Assembly (NCBI RefSeq): GCF_041146395.1
Contig: NC_091009.1
Span: 1,688,501 to 1,752,500 of the forward strand
DNA from: Eulemur rufifrons
Lineage: Eukaryota > Chordata > Mammalia > Primates > Lemuridae
Direction of reading: 5' to 3'
DNA length: 64,000 bases
Part shown: positions 23,035 through 38,039 of the stretch, piece after piece
How positions within the stretch are numbered: position 1 is the stretch's first letter
Layout of the letters: each line of letters starts with the position of its first letter
The notes under the pieces: generated by a model
What the model was told of the DNA's origin: nothing
The model's database searches: none
The model's input: only the letters and a program-made list of their open reading frames with translations
Translations under genes and position numbers: made by a program

Positions 23035-24912
23035 ATTCTCAGACTTCTTGCTTTCTTAGAGTTTAGAAAGCCTGCAATCCTCCCATGCCATGCATGAAAG
23101 GAGGCTCTACCACTGTGTCCTGCATGAAACCCACGGGCCCATACCCAGAGTATGATAGAGTGGGTTCCCGGGTACAATCCCAGCCCCCTAAACTCCCCCC
23201 GCCCGCCTAATGCAGACAGGGCCCGTGCGCTAAGCATAAACAATACCTTCAATAGATAACCCTAACCCTGAACATAACACCCAACCCTGTTCCTATTTCT
23301 CCCCTTAACACGTAAACCTCACCGTGCGCCTAACTTTAACCTCTTATCCTAACGTAAATGCATAACCCATTTCCTGAGAACAACCCCTATTCCACAATTC
23401 TAACCCTATCTCCTAGTCATCACTGTGACACCTAATCCCTAACCCTAATTCTAAACCGCTAATCCTAACTGTAACCCAATCTACAACATTAACACTGACA
23501 GTAAACCTTACTTCTAACCCCAAAGCTATGCCTAACAAAAACCCTAACCATTCACCCTAAAACTTCACCATTACCCGTAAGCCTTACCCTAACCCTTAAC
23601 CCTAATCCTAATCCTAACCATTAAACCTAACCCTAGCTCTTAAAGCTAACCCTAAACCTTACCCTGACGACTGGACCTAACCCTGACACTAACCTAACAC
23701 CTAACCCTAACCAGAACCCCTAAAGCTAACCCTGAACCCTATCCCTAACCCTAGCAGTAAACTTTAACCCTAAACCTAAGCCCAACCCGTAACCCTAATC
23801 CTATCCTTTTACCCTAAAACTAACCCCTAAACCTAACCCCTGTACCTCACCCTAACTCTAACCCCAATTCTAATTCTAACCATACCCCTTCATAAAACAC
23901 TAACTCCTAACCGCTAACCCTAACACTAACCAAAAACCCGAATCACTAATCCCTATCCCTAATGCTTAACCTTTACCCTAACCGTTAACCCTTACCCTAA
24001 ATCTTAACACTGACCCTAACCTTAACCTTTAACTCTAAGCCTAACCCTTAACCCTACAGTAAGGAAGACCCTTAATGCTAATGGGATCCCTTATCCCTAA
24101 CCCTAACACTACAGCTAAAAATAACCCTAACCTTTGATCCTTAAACCTATCCCCTAACACTTACTTTAACTTCAAACCCTAACCCTAATCCTAAGCATTA
24201 AACCTAACCCTATCTCTTAACCCTAATGCTAGCCCTTACCCTAACGCCTAGATCTAACCCTAAATCTAACCCACCGCCTAATCCTAACCTTAAGCCCTAA
24301 TGCTAACTCTCACCCTGAACCCTAAACCTACCCGTAATCCTTAACACTAACCCTATCCGTGAACCTTAACCCTGACCCTAACCATTACCCGCACCCAAGC
24401 ATTTAACCCTGACCCCACCCCTAATCCTTAATGATAACCCTAACACTAAACCCTAACCCTAAGCCCAACACTTAACCCCAATCCTATCCCTTAACCCTAA
24501 CCCTAACCTTAATGCTAACCCCTAAACGTAACCCTAACCGTCACCAGTAAACCTTACCCTAACCTTTAACACAAACCATAGCACATAACTCTAACCCTAA
24601 AACTAACCCTAACCCTAACCCTAACCCTAAACACTAACTCTTAACCTTAACCCTAAGCGTTAACTCTCACGCTAACCTTTAATCCTAACCCTAATCCTAA
24701 TCTTCAACCCTAAACCTAACACTTAACCCTAACCCTGTGCCTAACCCTAACCCCTCATCTTAACCCTAACCGTAAAACTCAACCCGAAACCAAAGTGTAA
24801 CCGTTAAACCTAAGAGTAACCTTTAACCCTAACCTTAATCCCTAACCCTAAGCCCTCACCCTAACACTAAACTTCATCCTTCACCCTAACCAGAATCCTA
24901 ACCCTAAATCTA
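23035..24912 (+). repeat. M12: A unit, 1,878 bp
   Basis: Pairs with M27 and M8. The island has CCATGCATGAAAGG, one base off the usual CCATGCGTGAAAGG (loss of a CpG). Confidence 0.85.
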
Positions 24913-26783
24913 ATTCTCAGACTTCTTGCTTTCTTAGAGTTTAGAAAGCCTGCAATCCGCCCATGCCATGCGTGAAAGGAGGCTCTACCACTGTGTCCTG
25001 CATGAAACCCACGGGCCCATACCCAGAGTATGATAGAGTGGGTTCCCGGGTACAATCCCAGCCCCCTAAACTCCCCCTGCCCGCCAGATGCAGACAGGGC
25101 CCGTGCGCTAAGCATAAACAATACCTTTAACAGATAACCCTAACCCTGAACATAACACCCAACCCTGTTCCTCTTTCTCCCCTTAACACGTAAACCTCAC
25201 TCTGCGCCTAACTTTAACCTCTTATCCTAACGTTAATGCATAACCCATTTCCTGAGAACAAACCCTATCCCATAATTCTTACCCTATCTCCTAGTCATCA
25301 CTGTGACACCTAATCCCTAACCCTAATTCTAAACCGCTAACCCTAACCGTAACCTTACCTACAACCCTAACACTGACAGTAACCCTTACTTCTAACCCCA
25401 ACGCTATGCCTAACAAAAACCCTAACCCTTGACCCTAACCCTTCACCCTAACCCCTAAGCCTTACCCTAACCCTTAACCCTAATCCTAATCCTAACCATT
25501 AAGCCTAACCCTAGCTCTTAAAGATAACCCTAAACCTTACCCTCACGACTAGTGCTAACCCTGACATTAACGTAACACCTAACCGTAACCAGAACCAATA
25601 AAGCTAACCCTCAACCCTATCCGTAACCCTAACAGTAAACCTTAACCCTAAACCTAAGCCCAACCCGTAACCCTAATCCTATCCTTTTACCCTAAAACTA
25701 ACCCCTAAACCTAACCCCTATACCTCACCCTAACTCTAACCCCAATCCTAATTCTAACCATACCCCTTCATAAAACACTAACTCCTAACCGCTAACCCTA
25801 ACACTAACCAAAAACCCTAATCACTAATCCCTAACCCTAACGCTTAACCTTTACCCTAACCGTTAAACCTCACCCTTAATCTTAACACTGACCCTAACCT
25901 TAACCTTTAACTCTAAGCCTAACCCTTAACCCTACAGTAAGGAAGACCCTTAATGCTAATGGGATCCCTTATCCCTAACCCTAACACTACAGCTAAAAAT
26001 AACCCTAATCTTTGATCCTTAAACCTAACCCCTAACACTTACTTTAACCCCAAACCCTAACCCTAAACCTAAGCATTAAACCTAACCCTATCTCTTAACC
26101 CTAACGCTAGCCCTTACCCTAATGCCTAGATCTAACCCTAAATCTAACCTACCGCCTAATCCTAACCTTAAGCCCTAATGCTAACTCTCACCCTGAACCC
26201 TAAACCTACCCGTAACCCTTAACACTAACCCTATTCGTGAACCTTAACCCTGACCCTAACCATTACCCGCACCCAAGCATTTAACCCTGACCCGAACCCT
26301 AATCCTTAATGATAACCCTAAAACTAAACCCTAACCCTAAGCCGAACACTTAAACCTAATCCTATCCCTTAACCCTAACCCTAATGCTAACCCCTAAACC
26401 TAACCCTGACCGTGACCAGTAAACCTAACCCTAACCTCTAAGACAAACCATAGCACATAACTCTAACCCTAAAACTAACCCTAACCCTAAAACTAACCCT
26501 AAACCCTAACACTTAACCTTAATCCTAAGCGTTAACTCTCACGCTAACCTTTAATCCTAACCCTAAACCTAATCTTCAACCCTAAACCTAACACTTAACC
26601 CTAACCCTGTACCAAACCCTAAACCTTCATCTTAACCCTAACCGTAAACCTCAACCCTAAACCAAAGTGTAACCGTTAAACCTAAGAGTAACTTTAACCC
26701 TAACCCTAATCCCTAACCCTAAGCCCTCACCCTAACACTAAACTTCATCCTTAACCCTAACCATAATCCTAACCCTAAATCTA
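24913..26783 (+). repeat. M13: A unit, 1,871 bp
   Basis: Pairs with M28 and M9. The island has the private variant GCCCGCCAGATGCAG. Confidence 0.85.
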
Positions 26784-28666
26784 ATTCTCAGACTTCTTGC
26801 TTTCTTACAGTTTACAAAGCCTGCAATCTTCTCATGCCATGCGTGAAAGGAGGCTCTACCACTGTGTCCTGCATGAAACCCACGGGCCCATACCCAGAGT
26901 ATGATAGAGTGGGTTCCCGGATACAATCCCAGCCCCCTAAAATCCCTCCGCCCGCCTAATGCAGACAGGGCCCGTGCGCTAAGCATAAACAATACCTTTA
27001 ACAGATAACCCTAACCCTGAACATAACACCCAACCCTGTTCCTATTTCTCCCCTTAACACGTAAACCTCACTGTGCGCCTAACTTTAACCTCTTATCCTA
27101 ACGTTAATGCATAACCCATTTCCTGAGAACAACCCCTATCCCATAATTCTAACCCTATCTCCTAGTCATCACTGTGACACCTAATCCCTAACCCTAATTC
27201 TAACACGCTAACCCTAACCGTAACCCTACCTACAACCCTAACACTGACAGTAACCCTTACTTATAACCCCAACGCTTTGCCTAACAAAAACCCTAACCTT
27301 TGACCCTAACCCTTCACCTTAACCCCTAAGCCTTACCCTAACCCTTAACCCTAATCCTAATCCTAACCATTAAACCTAACCCTAGCTCTTAAAGCTAACC
27401 CTAAACCTTACCCTCACGACTAGACCTAACCCTGACACTAACCTCACACCTAACCCTAACCAGAACCCCTAAAGTTAACCATGAACGCTATCCCTAACCC
27501 TAGCAGTAAACTTTAACACTAAACCTAAGCCCAACCCATAACCCTAATCCTATCCTTTTACCCTAAAACTAACCCCTAAACCTAACCCCTATACCTCACC
27601 CTAACTCTAACCCCAATCCTAATTCTAACCATACCCCTTCATAAAACACTAACTCCTAACCCCTAACCCTAACACTAACCAAAAACCCTAATCACTAATC
27701 CCTAACCCTAACACTTAACCTTTACCCTAACCGTTAACCCTCACCCTAATTCTTAACACTGACCCTAACCTTCTCCTTTAACTCTAAGCCTAACCCTTAA
27801 CCCTACAGTAAGGAAGACCTTAATGCTAATGGGATCCCTTATCCCTAACCCTAACACTACAGCTAAAAATAACCCTAATCTTTGATCCTTAAACCTAACC
27901 CCTAACACTTACTTTAACCCCAAACCCTAACCCTAATCCTAAGCATTAAACCCAACCCTATCTCTTAACCCTAACGCTAGCCCTTACCCTAACGCCTAGA
28001 TCTAACCCTAAATCTAACCTACCGCCTAATCCTAACCTTAAGCCCTAATGCTAACTCTAACCCTGAACCCTAAACCTACCCGTATCCCTTAACACTAACC
28101 CTATCTGTGAACCTTAACCCTGACCCTAACCATTACCCGCACCCAAGCATTTAACCCTGACCCTACCCCTAATCCTTAATGATAACCCTAACACTAAACT
28201 CTGACCCCAAGCCCAACACTTAACCCTAATCCTATCCCTTAATCCTAACCCTAACCCTAACCCTAATGCTAAACCCTAAAGGTAACCCAAACCGCCACCA
28301 GTAAACCTAACCCTAACCTCTAACACAAACCATAGCACATACCTCTAACCCTAAAACTAACCCTAACCCTAACCCTAACCCTAAACCCTTACTCTTAACC
28401 TTAACCCTAAGCGTTAACTCTCACGCTAATCTTTAATCCTAACCCTTATCCTAATCTTCAACCCTAAACCTAACACTTAACCCTAACCCTGTACCTAACC
28501 CTAACCCCTCATCTTAACCCTAAACGTAAACCTCAACCCTAAACCAAAGTGTAACCGGTAAACCTAAGAGTAACCTTTAACCCTAACCCTAATCCCTAAC
28601 CCTAAGCCCTCACCCTAACACTAAACTTCATCCTTAACCCTAACAATAATCCTACCCCTAAATCTA
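26784..28666 (+). repeat. M14: A unit, 1,883 bp
   Basis: Pairs with M29, and is the undeleted relative of M10. The island has AATCTTCTCATGCC and TTACAGTTTAC. Confidence 0.85.
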
Positions 28667-30531
28667 ATTCTCAGACTTCTTGCTTTCTTAGAGTTTAGAA
28701 AGCCTGCAATCCTCCCATGCCTTGCGTGAAAGGAGGCTCTACCACTGTGTCCTGCATGAAACCCAAGGGCCCATATCCAGAGTATGATAGAGTGGGTTCC
28801 CGGGTACAATCCCAGCCCCCTAAACTCCCCCCGCCGCCTAATGCAGACAGGGCCCGTGCGCTAAGCATAAACAATACCTTTAACAGATAACCCTAACCCT
28901 GAACATAACACCCAACCCTGTTCCTATTTCTCCCCTTAACACGTAAACCTCACCGTGCGCCTAACTTTAACCTCCTATCCTAACGTTAATGCATAATCCA
29001 TTTCCTGAGAACAACCCCTATCCCATAATTCTAACCCTATCTCCTAGTGATCACTGTGACACTTAATCCCTAACCCTAATTCTAAATCGCTAACCCTAAC
29101 CATAACCCTACCTACAACCCTAACACTGACAGTAACCCTTACTTCTAACCCCAACGCTATGCCTAACAAAAACCCTAACCCTTGACCCTAACCCTTCACC
29201 CTAACCCCTAAGCCTTACCCTAACCCTTAACCCTAATCCTAATCCTAACCATTAAACCTAACCCTAGCTCTTAAAGCTAACCCTAAAACTTACCCTCACG
29301 ACTAGTGCTAACCCTGACACTAACTTAACACCTAACCGTAACAAGAACCCCTAAAGCTAACCCTCAACCCTATCCGTAACCCTAACAGTAAACCTTAACC
29401 CTAAACCTAAGCCCAACCCGTAACCCTAATCCTATCCTTTTACCCTAAAACTAACCCCTAAACCTAACCCCTAGCCCTCACCCTAACTCTAACCCCAATC
29501 CTAATTCTAACCATACCCCTTCATAAAACACTAACTCCTAACCGCTAACCCTAACACTAACCAAAAACCCTAATCACTAATCCCTAACCCTAACGCTTAA
29601 CCTTTACCCTAACCGTTAACCCTCACCCTAAATCTTAACACTAACCCTAACCTTCACCTTTAACTCTAAGCCTAACCCTTAACCCTACAGTAAGGAAGAC
29701 CCTTAATGCTAATGGGATCCCTTATCCCTAACCCTAACACTACAGCTAAAAATAACCCTAACCTTTGATCCTTAAACCTAACCCCTAACACTTACTTTAA
29801 CCCCAAAACCTAACCCTAATCCTAAGCATTAAACCTAACCCTATCTCTTAACCCTAACGCTAGCCCTTACCCTAATGCCTAGATCTAACCCTAAATCTAA
29901 CCTACCGCCTAATCCTAACCTTAAGCCCTAATGCTAACTCTCACCCTGAACCCTAAACCTACCCGTAACCCTTAACACTAACCCTATCTGTGAACCTTAA
30001 CCCTGACCCTAACCATTACCCGCACCCAAGCATTTAACCCTGACCCTAACCTTAATCCTTAATGATAACCCTAACACTAAACACTAACCCTAAGCCCAAC
30101 ACTTAACCCTAATCCTATCCCTTAATCCTAACCCTAATGCTAACCCCTAAACCTAACCCTCACCGTGACCAGTAAACCTAACCCTAACCTCTAAGACAAA
30201 CCATAGCACATAACTCTAACCCAAAAACTAACCCTAACCCTAACCCTAAACCCTGACTCTTAACCTTAACCCTAAGCATTAACTCTCACACTAACCTTTA
30301 ATCCTAACCCTAATCCTAATCTTCTAGCCTAAACCTAACACTTAACCCTAACCCTGTACCTAACCCTAACCCCTCATCTTAACCCTAACCGTAAACGTCA
30401 ACCCTAAACCAAAGTGTAACGGTTAAACCTAAGAGTAACCTTTAAACCTAACCCTAATCCCTAACCCTAAGCCCTCACCCTAACACTAAACTTCATCCTT
30501 AACCCTAACCATAATCCTAACCCTAAATCTA
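28667..30531 (+). repeat. M15: A unit, 1,865 bp
   Basis: Pairs with M30. The island has CATGCCTTGCGTG and a 1-base loss in the C-run (CCCCCGCCGCC). Confidence 0.85.
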
Positions 30532-32414
30532 ATTCTCAGACTTCTTGCTTTCTTACAGTTTAGAAAGCCTGCAATCCTCCCATGCCATGCGTGAAAGGAG
30601 GCTCTACCACTGTGTCCTGCATGAAACCCACGGGCCCATACCCAGAGTATGATAGAGTGGGTTCCCGGGTACAATCCCAGCCCCCTGACTCCCCCCGCCC
30701 GCCTAATGCAGACAGGGCCCGTGCGCTAAGCATAAACAATACCTTTAACAGATAACCCTAACCCTGAACATAACACCCAACCCTGTTTCTATTTCTCCCC
30801 TTAACACGTAAACCTCACCGTGCGCCTAACTTTAACCTCTTATCCTAACGTTAATGCATAACCCATTTCCTGAGAACAAACCCTATCCCATAATTCTAAC
30901 CCTATCTCCTAGTCATCACTGTGACACCTAATCCCTAACCCTAATTCTAAACCGCTAACCCTAACCGTAACCCTACCTACAACCCTAACACTGACAGTAA
31001 CCCTTACTTGTAACCCCAACGCTTTGCCTAACAAAAACCCTAACCTTTGACCCTAACCCTTCACCCTAACCCCTAAGCCTTACCCTAACCCTTAACCCTA
31101 ATCCTAATCCCAACCATTAAACCTAACCCTACCTCTTAAAGATAACCCTAAACCTTACCCTCACGACTAGACCTAACCCTGACACTAACCTAACACCTAA
31201 CCCTAACCAGAACCCCTAAAGCTAACCCTGAACCCTATCCCTAACCCTAGCAGTGAACTTTAACCCTAAACCTAAGCCTAACCCGTAACCCTAATCCTAT
31301 CCTTTTACCCTAAAACTAACCCCTAAACCTAACCCCTAGCCCTCACCCTAACTCTAACCCCAATCCAAATTCTAACCATACCCCTTCATAAAACACTAAC
31401 TCCTAACCCCTAACCCTAACACTAACCAAAAACCCTAATATCTAATCCCTAACCCTAACGCTTAACCTTTACCCTAACCATTAACCGTCACCCTAAATCT
31501 AAACACTGACCCTAACCTTCACCTTTAACTCTAAGCCTAACCCTTAACCCTACAGTAAGGAAGACCCTTAATGCTAATGGGATCCCTTATCTTTAACCCT
31601 AACACTACAGCTAAAAATAACCCTAACCGTTGATCCTTAAACCTAACCCCTAACACTTACTTTAACCCCAAACCCTAACCCTAATCCTAAGCATTAAACC
31701 TAACCCTATCTCTTAACCCTAACGCTAGCCCTTACCCTAACGCCTAGATCTAACGCTAAATCTAACCTACCGCCTAATCTTAACCTTAAGCCCTAATGCT
31801 AACTCTCACCCTGAACCCTACACCTACCCGTAAACCTTAACATTAACCCTATCCGTGAACCTTAACCCTGACCCTAACCATTACCCGCACCCAAGCATTT
31901 AACCCTGACCCTACCCCTAATCCTTAATGATAACCCTAACACTAAACCCTAACCCTAAGCCCAACACTTAACCCTAATCCTATCCCTTAACCCTAACCCT
32001 AACCCTAACCCTAATGCTAACCCCTAAACGTAACCCTCACCGTGACCAGTAAACCTAACCCTAACCTCTAACAGAAACCATAGCACATAACTCTAACTCT
32101 AAAACGAACCCTAACCCTAACCCTAACCCTAAACCCTAACACTTAACCTTAAACCTAAGCGTTAACTCTCACGCTAACCTTTAATCCTAACCCTAATCCT
32201 TATCTTCAACCCTAAACCTAATACTTAACCCTAACCCTGTACCAAACCCTAACCCCTGATCTTAACCCTAACCGTAAACCTCAACCCTAAACCAAAGTGT
32301 AACCATTAAACCTAAGAGTAACCTTTAACCCTAACCCTAATCCCTAACCCTAAGCCCTCACCCTAACACTAAACTTCATCCTTAACCCTAACAATAATCC
32401 TACCCCTAAATCTA
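30532..32414 (+). repeat. M16: A unit, 1,883 bp
   Basis: Pairs with M31. The island has a short deletion giving CCCCCTGACTCCCC. Confidence 0.85.
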
Positions 32415-34284
32415 ATTCTCAGACTTCTTGCTTTCTTAGAGTTTAGAAAGCCTGCAATCCTCCCATGCCATGCGTGAAAGGAGGCTCTACCACTGTGTCC
32501 TGCATGAAACCCACATGCCCATACCCAGAGTATGATAGAGTGGGTTCCCGGGTACAATCGCAGCCCCCTAAACTCCCCCCGCCCGCCTAATGCAGACAGG
32601 GCCCGTGCGCTAAGCATAAACAATACCTTTAACAGATAACCCTAACCCTGAACATAACACCCAACCCTGTTCCTATTTCTCCCCTTAACACGTAAACCTC
32701 ACCGTGCGCCTAACTTTAACCTCTTATCGTAACGTTAATGCATAACCCATTTCCTGAGAACAACCATTATCCCATAATTATGACCCTATCTCCTAGTCAT
32801 CACTGTGACACCTAATCCCTAACCCTAATTCTAAACCGCTAACCCTAACCATAACCCTAAATACAACCCTAACACTGACAGTAACTCTTACTTCTATACC
32901 CAACGCTATGGCTAACACAAACCCTAACCCTTGACCCTAACCCTTCACCCTAACCCCTAAGCCTTACCCTAACCCTTAAACCTAATCCTAATCCTAACCA
33001 TTAAAGCTAACCCTAGCTCTTAAAGCTAACCCTAAACCTTACCCTCACGACTAGACCTAACCCTGACACTAACCTAACACCTAACCCTAACCAGAACCCT
33101 AAAGATAACCCTCAACCCTATCCCTAACCCTAGCAGTAAACTTTAACCCTAAACCTAAGTCCAACCCGTAACCCTAATCCTATCCTTTTACCCTAAAACT
33201 AACCCCTAAATCTAACCCCTAAACCTAACCCCTATACCTCACCCTAACTCTAACCCGAATCCTAATTCTAACCATACCCCTTCATAAAACACTAACTCCT
33301 AACCGCTAACCCTAACACTAACCAAAAACCCTAATCACTAATCCCTAACCCTAACGCTTAACCTTTACCCTAACCGTTAACCCTCACCCTAAATATTAAC
33401 ACTGACCCTAACCTTAACCTTTAACTCTAAGCCTAACCCTTAACCCTACAGTAAGGAAGACCGTTAATGCTAATGGGATCCCTTATCCCTAACCCTAACA
33501 CTACAGCTAAAAATAACCCTAACCTAGGATCCTTAAACCTAACCCCTAACACTTACCTTAACCCCAAACCCTAACCATAATCCTAAGCATTAAACCTAAC
33601 CCTATCTCTTAACCCTAACGCTAGCCCTTACCCTAACGCCTAGATCTAACCCTAAATCTAACCTACCGCCTAATCCTAAACTTAAGCCCTAATGCTAACT
33701 CTAACCCTGAACCCTACATCTATCCGTAACCCTTAACACTAACACTATCCGTGAACCTTAACCCTGACCCTAACCATTACCCGCACCCAAGCATTTAACC
33801 CTGACCCTACCCCTAATCCTTAATGATAACCCTAACACTAAACCCTAACCCTAAGCCCAACAGTTAACCCTAATCCTATCCCTTAACCCTAACCCGAATG
33901 CTATCCCCTAAACGTAACCCTCACCATGACCAGTAAACCTAACCCTAACCTCTAACACAAACCATAGCACATAACTCTAACCCTAAAACTAACCCTAACC
34001 CTAACCCAAACGCTAAACCCTAACGCTTAACCTTAACCCTAAGCGTTAACTCTCACGCTAACCTTTAATCCTAACCCTAATCCTAATCTTCAACCCTAAA
34101 CCTAACACTTAACCCTAACCCTGTACCTAAACCTAACCCCTCATCTTAACCCTAACCGTAAACCTCAACCCTAAAAAAAGTGTAACCGTTAAACTTAAGA
34201 GTAACCTTTAACCCTAACCCTAAGCCCTCACCCTATCACTAAACTTCATCCTTAACCCTAACCATAATCCCACCCCTAAATCTA
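32415..34284 (+). repeat. M17: A unit, 1,870 bp
   Basis: Pairs with M32. The island has CCCACATGCCCATACC. The tract has a ~13 bp duplication (CTAAATCTAACCC, then CTAAACCTAACCC) near 33,210. Confidence 0.85.
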
Positions 34285-36162
34285 ATTCTCAGACTTCTTG
34301 CTTTCTTAGAGTTTAGAAAGCCTATAATCCTCCCATGCCATGCGTGAAAGGAGGCTCTACCACTGTGTCCTGCATGAAACCCACGGGCCCATACCCAGAG
34401 TATGATAGAGTGGGTTCCCGGGTACAATCCCAGCCCCCTAAACTCCCCCCGCCCGCCTAATGCAGACAGGGCCCGTGCGCTAAGCATAAACAATACCTTT
34501 AACAGATAACCCTAACCCTGAACATAACACCCAACCCTGATCCTATTTCTCCCCTTAACACGTAAACCTCACTGTGCGCCTAACTTGAACCTCTTATCCT
34601 AACGTTAATGCATAACCCATTTCCTGAGAACAACCCCTATCCCATAATTCTAACCCTATATCCTTGTAATCACTGTGACACCTAATCCCTAACCCTAGTT
34701 CTAAACCGCTAACCCTAACCGTAACCCTACCTACAACCCTAACTCTGACAGTAACCCTTACTTCTAACCCCAACGCTATGCCTAACAAAAACCCTAACCC
34801 TTGACCCTAACCCTTCACCCTAACCCCTAAGGCTTACCCTATCCCTTAACCGTAATCCTAATCCTAACCATTAAACCTAACTCTATCTCTTAAAGCTAAC
34901 CCTAAACCTTACCCTCACGACTAGACCTAACCCTGACACTAACCTAACACCTAACACTAACCAGAACCCCTAAAGCTAACCCTGAACCCTATCCCTGACC
35001 CTAGCAGTAAACTTTAACCCTAAACCTAAGCCCAACCCGTAACCCTAATCCTATCCTTTTACCGTAAAACTAACCCCTAATCCTAACCCCTATACCTCAC
35101 CCTAACTCTAACCCCAATCCTAATTGTAACCATACCCCTTCATAAAACACTAACTCCTAACCGCTAACCCTTACACTAACCAAAAACCCTAATCACTAAT
35201 CCCTAACCCTAACGCTTAACCTTTACCCTAACCGTTAACCCTCACCCTAAATCTTAACACTGACCCTAACCTTAACCTTTAACTCTAAGCCTAACCCTTA
35301 ACCCTATAGTAAGGAAGACCCTTAATGCTAATGGGATCCCTTATCCCTAACCCTAACACTACAGCTAAAAATAACCCTAACCTTTGATTCTTAAACCTAA
35401 CCCCTAACACTTACCTTAACCGCAAACCCTAACCCTAATCCTAAGCATTAAACCTAACCCTATCTCTTAACCCTAACTCTAGCCCTTACCCTAACGCGTA
35501 GATCTAACCCTAAATCTAACCTACCACCTAATCCTAACCTTAAGCCCTAATGCTAACTCTAACCCTGAACCCTAAACCTACCTGTAACCGTTAACACTAA
35601 CCCTATCCGCGAACCTTAACCCTGACCCTAACCATTACCCGCACTCAAGCATTTAAACCTGACCCTACCCCTAATCCTTAATGATAAGCCTAACACTAAA
35701 CCCTAACCCTAAGCCCAACACTTAACCCTAATCCTATCCCTTAACCCTAACCCTAACCCTAATGCTAACCCCTAAACGTATCCCTAACCGTCACCAGTAA
35801 ACCTAACCCTAAACTCTAACACAAACCATAGCACATAACTCTAACCCTGAAACGAACCCTAACCCTAACCCTAACCCTAAACCCTAACTCTTAACCTTAA
35901 CCCTAAGCGTTAACTCTCACGCTAACCTTTAATCCTAACCCTAATCCTAATCTTCAACCCTGAACCTAACACTTAACCCTAACACTGTACCAAACCCTAA
36001 CCCCTCATCTTAACCCTAACCGTAAATGTCAACCCTAAACCAAAGTGTAACCGTTAAACCTAACAGTATCCTTTAACCCTAACCCTAATCCCTAACCCTA
36101 AGCCCTCACCCAAACACTAAACTTCATCCTTAACCCTAACCATAATCCCAACCCTAAATCTA
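34285..36162 (+). repeat. M18: A unit, 1,878 bp
   Basis: Pairs with M21 (5.6 kb copy) and M33 (28 kb copy). The island has AAAGCCTATAATCC. The tract has TATATCCTTGTAATCAC. Confidence 0.85.
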
Positions 36163-38039
36163 ATTCTCAGACTTCTTGCTTTCTTAGAGTTTAGAAAGCC
36201 TGCAATCCTCCCATGCCATGCGTGAAAGGATGCACTACCACTGTGTCCTGCATGAAACCACGGGCCCATACCCAGAGTATGATAGAGTGGGTTCCCGGGT
36301 ACAATCCCAGCCCCCTAAACTCCCCCCGCCCGCCTAATGCAGACAGGGCCCGTGCGCTAAGCATAAACAATACCTTTAACAGATAACCCTAACCCTGAAG
36401 ATAATACCCAACCCTGTTCCTATTTCTCCCCTTAACACGTAAACCTCACCGTGCACCTAACTTTAACCTCTTATCCTAACGTTAATGCATAACCCATTTC
36501 CTGAGAACAAACCCTATCCCATAATTCTAACCCTATATCCTTGTAATCACTGTGACACCTAATCCCTAACCCTAATTCAAAACCGCTAACCCTAACCGTA
36601 ACCCTACCTACAACCCTAACACTGACAGTAACCCTTACTTTTAACCCCAACGCTATGCCTAACAAAAACCCTAACCCTTGACCCTAACCCTTCACCCTAA
36701 CCCCTAAGCCTTACCCTATCCCTTAACCGTAATGCTAATCCTAACCATTAAGCCTAACTCTAGCTCTTAAAGCTAAGCCTAAACCTTACCCTCACGACTA
36801 GACCTAATCCTGACACAAACCTAACACCAAACCCTAACCAGAACCCGTAAAGTTAACCCTGAACCCTATCCCTAACCCTAGCAGTAAACTTTAACCCTAA
36901 ACCTAAGCCCAACCCGTAACCCTAATCCTATCCTTTTACACTAAAACTAACCCCTAAACCTAACCCCTATACCTCACCCTAACTCTAACCCCAATCCTAA
37001 TTCTAACCATACCCCTTCATAAAACACTAACTCCTAACCGCTAACCCTAACACTAACCAAAAACCCTAATCACTAATCCCTAACCCTAACGCTTTACCTT
37101 TATCCTAACCGTTAACCCTCACCCTAAATCTTAACACTGACCCTAACCTTAACCTTTAACTCTAAGCCTAACCCTTAACCCTACAGTAAGGAAGACCCTT
37201 AATGCTAATGGGATCCCTTATCCCTAACCCTAACACTACAGCTAAAAATAACCCTAACCTTTGATCCTTAAACCTAACCCCTAACACTTACTTTAACCCC
37301 AAACCCTAACCCTAATCCTAAGCATTAAACCTAACCCTATCTCTTAACCCTAAGGCTAGCCCTTACCCTAACGCCTAGATCTAACCCTAAATCTAACCTA
37401 CCGCCTAATCCTAACCTTAAGCCCTAATGCTAACTCTAACCCTGAACCCTAAACCTACCCGTAACCCTTAACACTAACCCTATTCGTGAACCTTAACCCT
37501 GACCCTAACCATTACCCGCACCCAAGCATTTAACCCTGACCCTACCCCTAATCCTTAATGATAACCCTAACACTAAACCCTAACCCTAAGCCCAACACTT
37601 AACCCTAATCCTATCCCTTAACCCTAACCCTAACCCTAACCCTAATGCTAACCCCTAAACGTAACCCTAACCGTCACCAGTAAACCTAACCCTAACCTCT
37701 AACACAAACCACAGCACATAACTCTAACCCTAAAACTAACCCTAGCCCTAACCCTAAACCCTAACTCTTAACCTTAATCCTAAGCGTTAACTCTCACGCT
37801 AACCTTTAATCCTAACCCTAATCCTAATCTTCAACCCTAAACCTAACACTTAACCCTAAACCTGTACCAAACCCTAACCCTTCATCTTAACCCTAACCGT
37901 AAACCTCAACCCAAAACCAAAGTGTAACCGTTAAACCTAAGAGTAACCTTTAACCCTAACCCTAATCCCTAACTCTAAGCCCTCACCCTAACACTAAACT
38001 TCATCCTTAACCCTAAACATAATCCTACCCCTAAATCTC
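36163..38039 (+). repeat. M19: A unit, 1,877 bp
   Basis: Pairs with M22. The island has GGATGCACTACC and a lost C (GAAACCACGGG), which breaks the leftward open frame seen in most A islands. Confidence 0.85.

Larger units (their letters stand above)
21170..28666 (+). repeat. 7.4 kb four-unit block, copy 2 (M11-M14)
   Basis: This is the tandem partner of M7-M10. Unit lengths are 1865, 1878, 1871 and 1883, against 1865, 1878, 1872 and 1782 in copy 1; the one large difference is the M10 deletion. M15 onward does not continue the pattern, so the right edge is close to the M15 island. Confidence 0.75.

Noticed and set aside
34594..34788. Open frame with a GLEVRVTVRVRVVGRVTVRV-like product, repeated at 36471, 40207, 42084 and 62609
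   Set aside because: It is pure degenerate telomere repeat in translation. Its low-complexity valine/arginine pattern is what TTAGGG-like repeats give in these frames.
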